Counted from the stretch's first letter, positions 1-7,476 are shown. The stretch is DNA of 16,869 nt from Bacteroidota bacterium (GCA_023391895.1 JAEWAC010000127.1:1-16869), one strand, 5' to 3'. Notes: generated by a model from the letters alone, not told the origin. Numbers and translations are program-made.

Positions 1-309
1 GCCCAATATATAAACTCGCACCTGTTTCGGCCACCCTATGGCCGGATCAGAAAGCAGCAGGCGGTGGCGGTGAAGGAGGTGTTGCAAAGGACCGATGCCA
101 AAATCATTATGTGGGATGTGCTGAGCACAGACTTTGATACCACTTTTTCGCCAGAACAGTGCTTACAAAACGTATTGCGGCATGTAAGTGCAGGCTCAGT
201 GATTGTGTTTCATGACAGTGAAAAAGCAGCCCCTAATTTAAAATATGCACTGCCCAAAGTGCTGGAAGAACTGAGCCGTAGAGGGCACCGTTTTAGCCGG
301 ATTGACTGA
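1..309 (+). CDS. Polysaccharide deacetylase family protein (C-terminal part, cut by window edge)
   Basis: The reading frame is open from base 1 and ends with TGA at 307-309, giving about 102 residues of a protein whose start lies outside the window. Two hallmarks of the NodB-homology domain are visible: the RPPYG motif (residues 10-14 of this fragment, the arginine-containing active-site motif 3) and the late motif with the catalytic histidine in VFHDS (His at residue 71). Family members remove N-acetyl groups from cell-wall or surface polysaccharides such as peptidoglycan or chitin-like glycans, usually outside the cytoplasmic membrane. The metal-binding HxxxH part and any signal peptide would be upstream and cannot be seen. 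Substrate is unknown. A hairpin terminator follows 18 nt downstream, so this is the last gene of its transcript. It looks like host core rather than mobile cargo. Confidence 0.85.
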   Translation, partial: AQYINSHLFRPPYGRIRKQQAVAVKEVLQRTDAKIIMWDVLSTDFDTTFSPEQCLQNVLRHVSAGSVIVFHDSEKAAPNLKYALPKVLEELSRRGHRFSRID

Positions 310-327
310 GTGGTTATAAAAAAATTA

Positions 328-357
328 GGGCCGAGATAGAAATCTCAGCCCGTTTTT
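328..357 (+). terminator. Rho-independent terminator after the polysaccharide deacetylase gene
   Basis: A 10-bp stem (328-337 with 342-351, one C/A mismatch) closes a 4-nt AGAA loop and is followed directly by a T tract at 353-357. It starts 18 nt after the deacetylase stop codon. Confidence 0.8.
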
Positions 358-633
358 AATCCGTACCCTATGAAAACTGATATAAAATTATAGGTTTTTT
401 TCCAATACAGCGCGCATTTTCTTCATTTTATTTATAAAAAATATTTTTAACGATTGGCCTGAAAAGCCCATTTGACGCCGGTTTCAGCGAATTGGGTGCG
501 GCTAAGTGAATAGGAATCAGTCTGGTAGGGCTTTCTGAGGGGTGTTGGTCGCTGTCCTTGTCGGGGTTATTGGGTTCAAGTTTAAAGGATTCTTAAAAAT
601 AATTTTACCAGCTTTGTCGCCAATTTTTTACTT
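358..633. other. Intergenic region before tatD, no gene seen
   Basis: This stretch between the terminator and tatD is AT-rich in its first third and GC-richer after 460. I see no convincing reading frame and no RNA gene. A sequence CAGCTTTG at 609-616 resembles the -7 box TAnnTTTG but lacks the leading T and has no TTG at the right distance, so I do not call a tatD promoter. Confidence 0.5.
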
Positions 634-1395
634 ATGCGACTGATCGATACCCATGCCCACATCTACCTCTCGGACTTTGATGCTGACCGGTCAACCATGC
701 TGCAAAAGGCAAAGGATGCGGGGGTGGATACCATTGTGATGCCCGCAATAGATGCCGCTACCCACCAGCAAATGCTGGCCGTAGAGGAGGCTTTTGCACA
801 CTGCCCGGCTATGATGGGACTGCATCCCTGCTCTGTGGGGGAAAACTATAAAACAGAGCTGAAGTTAGTGGAAGACTATATCCGGCAAAGAAAGTTTGTG
901 GCCATTGGCGAAATAGGACTGGATTTTTACTGGGACACCACTTTTGTGCAACAGCAATACCAGGCTTTTGAAACCCAGATACAGTGGGCCCTGGAGCAAA
1001 ACCTGCCCATTGTGATACACTCCCGCAACGCCATGGATGAATGTATAGCCGTGGTAAAAAAGTACCGGGGTATAACCGGCATCTTTCATTGTTTTTCAGG
1101 TACGGAGGCGCAGGCGCGTCAAATTACCGACCTTGGTTTTTTACTGGGCATCGGTGGAGTAGTAACTTATAAAAATGCGGGGCTGGATAAAGTAGTAGCC
1201 GCCATAGGCATTGAACGCCTGGTGCTGGAGACTGATGCGCCTTATTTGGCACCGGTACCCTTCCGGGGCAAAAGAAACGAAAGCAGCTATTTGCAGTTCA
1301 TTGCACAGAAGATTGCGGAGGTCACCGGCCGGCCTGTGGAAGAAATTGCAAATATTACTACAGAAAATGCCAGGAAAATATTCAAGCTAAGCTAA
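634..1395 (+). CDS. tatD: TatD family metal-dependent hydrolase / DNase
   Basis: A 253-residue protein of normal length for the TatD family, a TIM-barrel metallohydrolase with 3'-5' exonuclease or endonuclease activity in the cytoplasm. The metal ligands of the family are all present: His7 and His9 (DTHAHIY), Glu93 (GEIGLDFYW), His129 (VIHSR), His152 (FHCFSG) and Asp201 (LETDAPYLAP). The family signature FRGKRNE follows near residue 210. The protein is therefore expected to be active. It lies upstream of tRNA-Ser, whose promoter overlaps the 3' end of this gene. Nothing suggests that it belongs to the downstream mobile element; it marks the host side of the tRNA junction. Bacteroidota genomes often have more than one TatD paralogue, so the symbol is a family-level call. 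Confidence 0.95.
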   Translation: MRLIDTHAHIYLSDFDADRSTMLQKAKDAGVDTIVMPAIDAATHQQMLAVEEAFAHCPAMMGLHPCSVGENYKTELKLVEDYIRQRKFVAIGEIGLDFYWDTTFVQQQYQAFETQIQWALEQNLPIVIHSRNAMDECIAVVKKYRGITGIFHCFSGTEAQARQITDLGFLLGIGGVVTYKNAGLDKVVAAIGIERLVLETDAPYLAPVPFRGKRNESSYLQFIAQKIAEVTGRPVEEIANITTENARKIFKLS

Positions 1396-1410
1396 CAAAG
1401 CTTATTTTTG
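1381..1410 (+). promoter_or_regulatory. Bacteroidota-type promoter of tRNA-Ser
   Basis: TATTTTTG at 1403-1410 is a full match to the Bacteroidota -7 consensus TAnnTTTG. It lies 12 nt before the mature tRNA start, which fits initiation at about 1417. A weak -33 element (TTC at 1381-1383, consensus TTG) sits at the usual 19-nt spacing. The -7 box lies 7 nt after the tatD stop codon. Confidence 0.65.
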
Positions 1411-1421
1411 CAGCCCTTCCC

Positions 1422-1509
1422 GGAGAGGTGCTCGAGTGGTTGAAGAGGCACGCCTGGAAAGTGTGTATATCTCTAAAGGATATCGCGGGTTCGAATCCCG
1501 CCCTCTCCG
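1422..1509 (+). tRNA. tRNA-Ser (anticodon GGA)
   Basis: An 88-nt class II tRNA. The acceptor stem pairs 1422-1428 (GGAGAGG) with 1502-1508, with G1509 as discriminator. The anticodon stem-loop CACGC-CTGGAAA-GTGTG gives anticodon GGA. A long variable arm follows, and the T arm is GCGGG-TTCGAAT-CCCGC. CCA is not encoded. The integrase gene at 1761 reads away from its 3' end, the usual arrangement for elements that integrate in the 3' end of a tRNA gene, so this is the likely left attachment site. Confidence 0.95.
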
Positions 1510-1533
1510 CTAAGATTAATATCAAATTGCGCT

Positions 1534-1569
1534 AAAAGCCTTCAAATGCTATGTTTGAAGGCTTTTTTT
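1534..1569 (+). terminator. Rho-independent terminator after tRNA-Ser
   Basis: A perfect 13-bp stem (1534-1546 with 1554-1566) closes a 7-nt loop and runs into seven T residues (1563-1569). It lies 24 nt after the tRNA. The A/T symmetry would also allow termination from the other side. Confidence 0.85.
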
Positions 1570-1687
1570 GTGTTTGGAGCATATCAAAATGTTCATTGAT
1601 TACCAAAAAATAGGTGAGTTATTCGGTGCGTAAACTGCTCCTGGTCTTTTTACTCACCGGTTTTAGTGCAACAATATGATTGTCAAC

Positions 1688-1706
1688 ATGTTCAAGCGAT
1701 GAACAT
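1688..1706. repeat. Short inverted repeat upstream of the integrase gene
   Basis: ATGTTC at 1688-1693 and GAACAT at 1701-1706 form perfect 6-bp arms around a 7-nt spacer, 55 nt before the integrase start. Such a site could bind the integrase, excisionase or a repressor, but arms this short also occur by chance. Confidence 0.3.
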
Positions 1707-1760
1707 CTTGTTTGGCCCACACTGCAATGCTAATATTGTTTAACCTTTAATGATGATGTC

Positions 1761-2990
1761 ATGAAGACCAATTTTAGCATGCTTTTCTACCTGAAAAAGC
1801 CCCGGAATTACAAATGCGGCCCTGCGCCAATTTACTTGAGGATTACGGTTGAAGGCAACCGTTCCGAAATGACTACCGGAAGAGCAGTTGAACCGGCGAG
1901 ATGGAATCGTAAAACCGGACGGGCAAGTGGTACAAAAGAGGATATCCGAGCTTTTAATGCCTTTCTCGATAACCTTCAATCTAAGGTTTATGAAGCTCAC
2001 AGAAGCTTGTTTGAGAAAGGGGAGCCGATCACTGCGGAGGCAATCAAGCACAAGTTAACAGGAAAAGACAATTGTATTCACATGCTACTGGATATATTCA
2101 GGGACCATAATCAAAAAATGAAAGCCCTCATCGGTAAAGAGTTTTCCCCAGGAACTTTTGAGCGTTATGAAATATCCTTAAGGCACACCCAATCCTTTCT
2201 TGAGTATAGGTATGGCCTCAGTGACATTGACATCCAGAAGATCGATCATTCCTTTATAAGTGAATATGATTTTTATCTAAGGAGTGTTCGAAAGTGTGCC
2301 AATAATTCGGCGGTCAAGTACATTAAGAATTTTGGTAAGATCATTCGCATCTGTCTTTCCAACGGATGGATCATCGCAGACCCTTTTGCTAATTACAAGG
2401 GCCGGCTTAAAAAGATTGATCGTGTTTTCTTATCCGAGGAGGAAATTCAAAAGATCGCAGAGAAGCAATTTGCTTCTGAGCGTTTAACGCAGGTGCGGGA
2501 TGTCTTTCTTTTCTGCTGTTTTACGGGTTTGGCCTATGCTGATGTTAAAAAGTTAAGGATGGATCAGATTAGAAAAGGTATAGATGGTGAATTATGGATC
2601 TTTACCCACAGGCAGAAAACCGATATGAGGTCAGCAATTCCTTTACTACCAACCGCAATTGAATTAATAAAAAAATATGAAGGCAATCCCTTGTGTTTAA
2701 ATAAGGGATTGCCGTTGCCAGTTCCGAGTAATCAGAAGATGAATGATTACTTGAAAGAAATAGCCGCCGTATGTGATATTGATAAACCTCTAACTTTCCA
2801 TATTGCACGCCATACCTTTGCGACCACTGTGACGCTTAGTAATGGGGTGCCCATTGAATCTGTCTCCAAGATGTTGGGCCATTCCTCGTTAAAGCAAACA
2901 CAACACTATGCAAAAATCTTGGATATAAAAGTGAGTAATGATATGAAAGCTTTAAAGCAAAGATTTAACGCACAGGACAAAGCTGTATAA
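1761..2990 (+). CDS. Site-specific tyrosine recombinase (integrase) of Bacteroidota mobile elements
   Basis: A 409-residue phage-integrase-family protein that would cut and rejoin attachment sites to integrate or excise the element. The order fits Bacteroidota conjugative and mobilizable transposon integrases: an arm-binding N-terminal region (about 1-100), a SAM-like core-binding domain (about 105-220) and a catalytic domain (about 230-395). Visible catalytic residues are Lys286 (RQKT), His347 and Arg350 (HIARH), His374 (LGHSS) and the nucleophile Tyr383 (HYAKIL). The box I position that is normally Arg (TGLR) reads TGLA here, with Ala258. Loss of this Arg is known in the IntDOT group and is common in Bacteroidota relatives. 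The start at 1761 matches the family N terminus (MKTNFSMLFYLKK). It reads away from tRNA-Ser, suggesting that site as its target. There is no sign of truncation. Confidence 0.93.
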   Translation: MKTNFSMLFYLKKPRNYKCGPAPIYLRITVEGNRSEMTTGRAVEPARWNRKTGRASGTKEDIRAFNAFLDNLQSKVYEAHRSLFEKGEPITAEAIKHKLTGKDNCIHMLLDIFRDHNQKMKALIGKEFSPGTFERYEISLRHTQSFLEYRYGLSDIDIQKIDHSFISEYDFYLRSVRKCANNSAVKYIKNFGKIIRICLSNGWIIADPFANYKGRLKKIDRVFLSEEEIQKIAEKQFASERLTQVRDVFLFCCFTGLAYADVKKLRMDQIRKGIDGELWIFTHRQKTDMRSAIPLLPTAIELIKKYEGNPLCLNKGLPLPVPSNQKMNDYLKEIAAVCDIDKPLTFHIARHTFATTVTLSNGVPIESVSKMLGHSSLKQTQHYAKILDIKVSNDMKALKQRFNAQDKAV

Positions 2991-3006
2991 TCTTAATACT
3001 TCGGGC

Positions 3007-3762
3007 ATGGGCTTTCTCATTGTTAAAATTACTAACCGCATTCTGTTTTATGGCTGTTCGGCCAGTGATTCCCTGCAAAACCTGGCAGAAGAAAAGGATC
3101 CTAATTTTTCTTTTCACCCGCCTCTTTCTCCTTCTTCAACAGCACCTTTAAGTGAGGATGAAAAGCCGCTGGTAACAGCCGTAAATCCCATTGAAAGTAC
3201 CCGTTTTCTGGAGTATTTAAGCAGGCGAAATATTGATGCGGCAGTTGCCAAACAGTACCTCAGCGAGGTTGGATTTACCCTGCATGGAAAGGCGTTTAAA
3301 GCCCTTGGATTCCGGAACAACAGCGGTGGCTTCGAGCTGCGGAGTGAACATTTTAAAGGCAGCAGTTCACCAAAAGATGTAACGCTGATTGAATACCCCG
3401 CCGCGCGACAGGTGGCTGTCTTTGAAGGCAATTTTTCCTTTCTCTCTTATCGCTGCCCGGAGCGAAATCCAACACTGAATGTTCGTATGCAACTGACAGA
3501 AGGGCATACCAGTTTTCTTGTTTTAAACTCGCTGGCGTTCCTTCAAAAGAGCCGCCCAATTATGGAAGATTATCCATCTGTAAGGCTGTACCTAGACCAT
3601 GATGCATCGGGTCTTAAAGCCATGCAGCTTGCCTGTAGCTGGTCCAATAAGTATAAAGACCACAGCAACCTCTATAAAGGCTATAAAGATCTCAATGAAT
3701 TTTTAATACATTATCAGAAACCCCGATTGAAAGAAAGCCTGCGAAAGGGAATGCATCTTTAG
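3007..3762 (+). CDS. Toprim-domain (primase-like) mobilization protein, N-terminally truncated
   Basis: The 251-residue frame matches the toprim proteins found beside mob genes in Bacteroidota elements. Those are normally about 300 residues, with an N-terminal CHC2-type zinc finger followed by a toprim fold. The toprim part is present: Glu140 (VAVFEGN), Asp197 and Asp199 (YLDHDASG) and a late acidic motif at Asp228 (YKDLNEF). The zinc finger is absent. Residues 1-12 look unlike the family, and homology seems to begin at about residue 15 (YGCS), only about 60 nt after the integrase stop. This suggests a deletion that fused the space behind the integrase to the middle of this gene. The usual EGxxD spacing also reads EGNFSF, with no Asp. 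The product is probably inactive as a primase, and the ATG at 3007 may be fortuitous. I assign the fold with good confidence; the truncation is inference from family layout. Confidence 0.75.
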   Translation: MGFLIVKITNRILFYGCSASDSLQNLAEEKDPNFSFHPPLSPSSTAPLSEDEKPLVTAVNPIESTRFLEYLSRRNIDAAVAKQYLSEVGFTLHGKAFKALGFRNNSGGFELRSEHFKGSSSPKDVTLIEYPAARQVAVFEGNFSFLSYRCPERNPTLNVRMQLTEGHTSFLVLNSLAFLQKSRPIMEDYPSVRLYLDHDASGLKAMQLACSWSNKYKDHSNLYKGYKDLNEFLIHYQKPRLKESLRKGMHL

Positions 3763-3900
3763 GCTTTAGGGTAGCCAGCTATGTTTTGGGTAACCCAAAA
3801 CTGGTGCTGCGCCGCCTGCCCGCTACTCATGCTTGCGCATTCGGAGAGGCTGGTGAAAAGAAAAATGGGAAAGCCGACGCAGTGATAGAAGTGAAAAGGA
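3763..3900. other. Candidate origin of transfer (oriT) upstream of mobC
   Basis: This 138-bp non-coding stretch lies between the toprim gene and mobC, the usual place for oriT in Bacteroidota mobilizable elements. It contains a perfect inverted repeat with 9-bp arms and a one-base centre (GTTTTGGGT at 3783-3791, ACCCAAAAC at 3793-3801). A GC-rich stretch with CGCCGCCTGCCCGC-like composition and a second segment around 3830-3860 follow. An inverted repeat beside a nick region is the expected oriT layout, but the nick site cannot be placed from the sequence alone. Confidence 0.45.
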
Positions 3901-4296
3901 ATGGCGATGGAAGCGGAAAAAGTAAATAAGAAAGGGGCACCCCATAAAGGTGGCAGGCCCAGAAAGGCGATCAAGCGGGACCAGCTGCTGGCTGTAAAGT
4001 GTACCCTTATGGAACGAAAGGTGATCGAGGCTAAGGCCAGATCGGTACTGCTTTCGGTTTCTGAATACCTGCGGGCTCTGGGATTGAACGGAAAAATTGA
4101 CAGGCGTCAGAAGGTGCTGCCAAAGGAGGTTTTAGCCTTTACAGCAACCTTAAATCATATGGCTGCCAACCTGAACCAGATCGCCAAAAAACGCAATAGC
4201 ATAGACGAATTGAATGCCCTGGAGCGGGCGGAACTGCAGTACTTCTCCGGGCTGTTTAAACAGCTCGCCAATGACATTAAAAACTACCTCAAATGA
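3901..4296 (+). CDS. mobC: MobC-like relaxosome accessory protein
   Basis: A 131-residue basic protein. The N-terminal third is Lys/Arg-rich (GGRPRK). Residues about 29-63 fit a ribbon-helix-helix DNA-binding fold. Residues about 84-96 carry the MobC signature LNHMAANLNQIAK, followed by a helical C terminus. MobC proteins bind oriT and help the relaxase to open and nick DNA. The gene lies directly after the candidate oriT and overlaps the relaxase gene by 4 nt (ATGA), so the two are translationally coupled and very likely act together. AAAAGGA abuts the ATG at 3901; a second ATG at 3907 has this purine run at a better 6-nt distance and may be the real start, which would shorten the protein by two residues. 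Confidence 0.88.
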   Translation: MAMEAEKVNKKGAPHKGGRPRKAIKRDQLLAVKCTLMERKVIEAKARSVLLSVSEYLRALGLNGKIDRRQKVLPKEVLAFTATLNHMAANLNQIAKKRNSIDELNALERAELQYFSGLFKQLANDIKNYLK

Positions 4297-5267
4297 TCGG
4301 AAAAATCATGATCGGAAAATCCTTCCGTGGGTGCCTGTTGTATTGCCTGCATGACAAACAGCAAAAGGGGGAGCAGGCGGTAGTAAAAGACCGCGCCGAA
4401 GTGCTCCTTTATAATAAATGCTTTGGCAGAGATAAGGAGTTGATCCAGCAGTTTGACGAAGTACGCATGCTCAATCAGAAGGTTGCCAAGCCAGTCTTTC
4501 ATATAACCCTCAGCCTGGCGCCTGGTGAGCAATTGGGTAAGGATCAGTTAATGGAGATGGTTGGGACCTGTGCAGCGGACCTGGGCTTTCAGAATAACCA
4601 GTATGTAGCCGTCCTGCATTGGGATACGGATCATCAGCATTTACATATTGTCGCCAACCGGATCGGTCTGGACGGCAGGACTGTATCAGACAGCAACAGC
4701 TATAAAAAGATGGCCCTTTTCTGCCGCAAGATGGAGATTAAGTATGGACTAAAGCAGGTGCTTTCACCAAGGCGTTATTTGTCCAGAGAACAGCGGCAGT
4801 TGCCAAGGCTCGATGCCCGGAAAGAAAAGCTCAGGGAATATATCCGGCAAAGTCTTTCCGCTAGTAAGACTTACACCCAGTTTGAAGAAAGGATAAAGGC
4901 TTTAGGCTACCAGGTTATTAAAGGCAGGGGTATTTCATTTTTGGATGATAAAGGGGTAAAAGTGAAGGGTAGTGAGCTGGGATATTCGCTAAAACGAATT
5001 GAGCAAATCTTGCAACATGGAAATGCCTATCAAAAGTCTAACAATCTCCCTCAGGCCATGGTTGCAACGCAAGAAAGAGGAGCTGGCAGGGAGCTGCAAA
5101 ATACAAAAGTTTCTGAAGTGCAAAAGCTGGTTTCAATTCAGGAAAAACAGACTGGAAACATTTTGGGCCGAAGCCTGGATTTGCTCCTTGCTTCGGAGCA
5201 GCAGCCTGATACTTTAAACCCTGAACTGCTGAAAAAGAAAAAGAAAAAACGTTCACAACGTTTATGA
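4293..5267 (+). CDS. Relaxase / mobilization nuclease (PF03432-type, MobA/VirD2-like)
   Basis: A 324-residue protein that would nick oriT and stay linked to the 5' end of the transferred strand. The N terminus has the family pattern IGKSFRGCLLYCL. It is followed by FHITLSLAPGEQL (about 69-81) and the metal-binding histidine triad region HWDTDHQHLHIVANRI (His109, His114, His116, His118), which is intact. The catalytic Tyr is likely one of the N-terminal tyrosines (Tyr17 or Tyr40), which cannot be decided here. The C terminus ends in a lysine-rich tail encoded by an A-rich run at 5231-5250. A second in-frame ATG at 4308 is also possible, but the 4293 start gives the ATGA overlap with mobC. The gene looks functional, so the element may still be mobilized in trans although its toprim gene is damaged. 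Confidence 0.93.
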   Translation: MIGKIMIGKSFRGCLLYCLHDKQQKGEQAVVKDRAEVLLYNKCFGRDKELIQQFDEVRMLNQKVAKPVFHITLSLAPGEQLGKDQLMEMVGTCAADLGFQNNQYVAVLHWDTDHQHLHIVANRIGLDGRTVSDSNSYKKMALFCRKMEIKYGLKQVLSPRRYLSREQRQLPRLDARKEKLREYIRQSLSASKTYTQFEERIKALGYQVIKGRGISFLDDKGVKVKGSELGYSLKRIEQILQHGNAYQKSNNLPQAMVATQERGAGRELQNTKVSEVQKLVSIQEKQTGNILGRSLDLLLASEQQPDTLNPELLKKKKKKRSQRL

Positions 5268-5307
5268 GGAATAGAAACCATTATTTGTAAATTAAAAATG
5301 GAGAGAT

Positions 5308-5712
5308 ATGGAACAAGAGGTGATGGAAACCGTGCTGCATGAAATACTCCAGGAGCTGCGGGGCCAGAAAGCACAACTGGGCCAGCTGCAAAAGGGTATG
5401 AAGGAACAGGAAAATACAATCGCAACTATCCATCAAAAGCTGGCAAAACACGAGGGGCCGTCCTGTACTTTATCGGAAGATCAGCTGGCTTTATTGAAAG
5501 ATTTTATGGGAGAAAATTTCGAGACTTTGCAGAAGTTAATGATCATGAATCCCGCGGTGCGCCAGATGCATAAGCATTTTTCACTGATGCCACCTAATTT
5601 TCGCATGGAGCATTTCCCCCTGCTGGTCAATACGGTCATGAAATGGGTGGTTGTGCTGATCGTTTTGGTTTTCTTTATGTGGCTGACGGTAAGAATGATA
5701 AATCCAGTTTAA
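5308..5712 (+). CDS. Mobilization-module membrane protein with coiled coil, function unknown
   Basis: A 134-residue protein. Residues about 1-48 are rich in Glu, Gln, Leu and Lys and look like a coiled coil. A middle region (55-105) has no motif I recognise. Residues about 112-131 (WVVVLIVLVFFMW onward) form a single C-terminal transmembrane helix. This predicts a tail-anchored cytoplasmic coiled-coil protein. It follows the relaxase by 40 nt in the same direction and has a GGAGA ribosome-binding site at 5300-5304 close to the ATG. Small proteins of this kind often occupy this position in Bacteroidota mob modules, so a role in docking the relaxosome to a helper transfer machine is possible, but that is inference from position only. 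Confidence 0.75.
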   Translation: MEQEVMETVLHEILQELRGQKAQLGQLQKGMKEQENTIATIHQKLAKHEGPSCTLSEDQLALLKDFMGENFETLQKLMIMNPAVRQMHKHFSLMPPNFRMEHFPLLVNTVMKWVVVLIVLVFFMWLTVRMINPV

Positions 5713-5717
5713 CAGGT

Positions 5718-5735
5718 GCCTAGTGCAGGCTTTTT
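5718..5735 (+). terminator. Weak terminator-like hairpin after the mobilization module
   Basis: GCCT (5718-5721) and AGGC (5727-5730) form a 4-bp stem with a 5-nt loop followed by TTTTTA. The position, six bases after the last mob gene stop codon, is right, but the stem is short. Confidence 0.35.
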
Positions 5736-5892
5736 ATTAAAGTAGAATATGTCAGAAAAGTTTTCTTGGCCTGATTACTTAATCAGAACATATGCGCTTA
5801 ATATAGGGCGCGGAGGGCATTGTATTTCCTGCTGCTTTGTTCGGCAGTGGTAAAAAAGTGGGTGACTTTTTCTACTCGGAAAGAGGCTATGT

Positions 5893-6213
5893 CTAGGTGT
5901 TATTAGCTTTCCTATTGATGAGCATTTTCTCAATTTCTTCGTGGTCATAATAGATCACACCACCTACCTTGGTATAAGGCAGTGTGCCGTTGATCCGCAT
6001 GGTCTGCAATGTGCCCGGTGAAATACTTAATAGTTTCCTTACTTCTGCGGATTTTAGCCAGCGTTTCTCGGGTTGTACAGTTATGGTCCTCAGCATTTTC
6101 TTCAGTTCGGAAAACAACTCGTTTTTGAAACCCTCCAGGTCATTTATCGTAATGAGCTGGTCACGGTAATAGCGCGGCGGCTGCATATCGGATCTTCTCT
6201 TTTCTGTATTCAT
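5893..6213 (-). CDS. Helix-turn-helix protein, excisionase-like (HTH_17 type)
   Basis: A 106-residue protein. Residues 1-50 are a helical, charged N-terminal extension. Residues about 52-98 form a winged-helix MerR/excisionase DNA-binding domain: WLKSAEVRKLLSIS as the first helices, GTLQTMR as the recognition helix, LPYTKVGGVIYY as the wing, and DHEEIEKML as the last helix. Proteins of this layout are typical of Bacteroidota integrative elements, where they act as excisionases or regulators of excision and mobilization genes. It is transcribed towards the mob module. No partner excisionase gene is adjacent. I cannot tell a recombination directionality factor from a plain transcription factor. 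Confidence 0.85.
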   Translation of the reverse strand: MNTEKRRSDMQPPRYYRDQLITINDLEGFKNELFSELKKMLRTITVQPEKRWLKSAEVRKLLSISPGTLQTMRINGTLPYTKVGGVIYYDHEEIEKMLINRKANNT

Positions 6214-6703
6214 ATCTCACAGTTTCTGGTTTATAAAATGAAGGTGCTGAATAATCAGGTTAAAGGTTTTATAGTGCTTGAGTTATTGTGTAGGATGTTG
6301 AAGTTGCGTCCTGGCAGGTCTTGCTCGAGGGGCATACTGGGCAGATGAAAGAGTAGTCTGGTTCATTATATTGATACTTTCCATACACTGCACTTTTACT
6401 TACAAAACATACCTTATCATAAAAATACAAATCGACGTAAGGTAAAACAATCCCCATCAAATTTTATCCAGGATTGCTTTGCCTTGAATTATTTTAGTTC
6501 AATTCGTATAATATAAAAACCTTTTGATGGATTTTGATATTTCACGGGTAAATATGACTTCCGCAATAGTCCAATAAAGAATACTCGATAGACCAGAGAA
6601 GTAGAACGCTATACTGGTGGTTATTTGGTGATTTTTAGAAACTGTCCGCTCACACATCCCATATTCCGCGTTCCTGATTTGTCGCTGAAGTCTTAAATTA
6701 CTG
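6214..6703. other. Intergenic region, no gene recognised
   Basis: About 490 bp of AT-rich DNA between two minus-strand genes. A small minus-strand frame at 6269-6460 has two CxxC-like clusters but no ribosome-binding site and composition like the surrounding non-coding DNA, so I do not call it. No match to the TAnnTTTG promoter box was found for the HTH gene downstream. The stretch 6540-6690 may be relic coding DNA, but I could not identify a family. Confidence 0.4.
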
Positions 6704-6735
6704 GGTACATTTTCCCTGTCAAGGGAAAATGTACC
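6704..6735. terminator. Perfect 14-bp-arm hairpin behind the 219-aa gene
   Basis: GGTACATTTTCCCT at 6704-6717 and its exact reverse complement at 6722-6735 enclose a 4-nt loop. It begins 10 nt after the stop codon of the minus-strand gene ending at 6746, where a terminator is expected. On the minus strand it lacks a good T tract; on the plus strand it is followed by CTCTCTTTTAA-like sequence, so as an intrinsic terminator it fits the plus direction better. It could also be an mRNA-stabilising 3' hairpin or a mobile repeat. Confidence 0.6.
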
Positions 6736-6745
6736 TCTCTTTTAA

Positions 6746-7405
6746 TCACCATTTTATGTCCGGAAAGTGGGTATGCTCCAGATCTACGGCCTTGCAGTTT
6801 TGTCCTGCAGCTGATAATTCAAATGAAGCAACAACTTCATTTCTGGCTGATCCATAGTTAAAGTAGGACCTGATGTAAGCGGGTATATTTCTAAACCGGG
6901 TGATGCCTCTTTTCTGTGTCACAAAATGAATATGGAGGGCTTGGTAAAGCAAGAAAGCATATTTATCCAGCAGCATACCCCTACCTATAAATTCTTTTAT
7001 TCGTTGGCCACCTGTGGCATCATATTCCATAGCGGCAGCTTCTATTACATGTTCCAGCATAAAAAGCATGCTTTGCTCCAGTTTATCTGACGGTACATAA
7101 CCGGCACGCTCTCTTAGTACATTGCTGAATATCAGTACATCCGTCCAGACTAGTTGAAACCGATAGTAATCATAGCTTTTCCCATCCAAATACTCTACCT
7201 TTTCCTTTAGCCGCTGTTCCTGGTAGGCCTTTCTAATTTCATGCGCAAAGTTCATGAGCAGTTGAAACCTACTATTCTGGTTTTCATTTTCTTTTTGAAG
7301 GCCGGTGGCCATCGAGTGAACAACCTTATTACGTACCACCAGATCTGCATAGTCTCCCATTATGGCTATTCCTGTGCCTCCTTTGGTTGGTGATGCTTGT
7401 AACAT
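6746..7405 (-). CDS. Hypothetical protein, possibly DUF6904-like
   Basis: A 219-residue soluble protein with no signal peptide or membrane segment. It begins MLQASPTKGGTGIAIMGDY, a pattern I associate from memory with the DUF6904 family of Bacteroidota and Firmicutes accessory regions (a Gly-rich strand followed by a helical body). The match is tentative. The rest is largely helical, rich in Tyr, Glu and Arg, and no catalytic motif stands out. It lies upstream of the HTH gene on the same strand but 530 bp away with a hairpin between, so they are probably separate transcripts. The next upstream gene (7477-7734) is 71 nt away and may be co-transcribed. No function can be assigned. Confidence 0.7.
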   Translation of the reverse strand: MLQASPTKGGTGIAIMGDYADLVVRNKVVHSMATGLQKENENQNSRFQLLMNFAHEIRKAYQEQRLKEKVEYLDGKSYDYYRFQLVWTDVLIFSNVLRERAGYVPSDKLEQSMLFMLEHVIEAAAMEYDATGGQRIKEFIGRGMLLDKYAFLLYQALHIHFVTQKRGITRFRNIPAYIRSYFNYGSARNEVVASFELSAAGQNCKAVDLEHTHFPDIKW

Positions 7406-7476
7406 ATAGGTGCGTTTTGGTATTGTACTGTTTTTTGTAACTGCAATATAAGTTTAAAAGCTGTCAGCTGCTGTTA

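Noticed and set aside
3114..3559. Minus-strand frames over the toprim gene
   Set aside because: They lie opposite a recognisable coding frame and have no family features.
5231..5267. Frameshift at the A-rich run ending the relaxase gene
   Set aside because: Relaxases of this type often end in a basic tail, and no continuing homologous frame is visible after the stop.
6269..6460. Minus-strand frame of 63 codons with Cys clusters
   Set aside because: The CPVC-like cluster drew attention as a possible zinc site, but there is no ribosome-binding site, promoter or supporting context.
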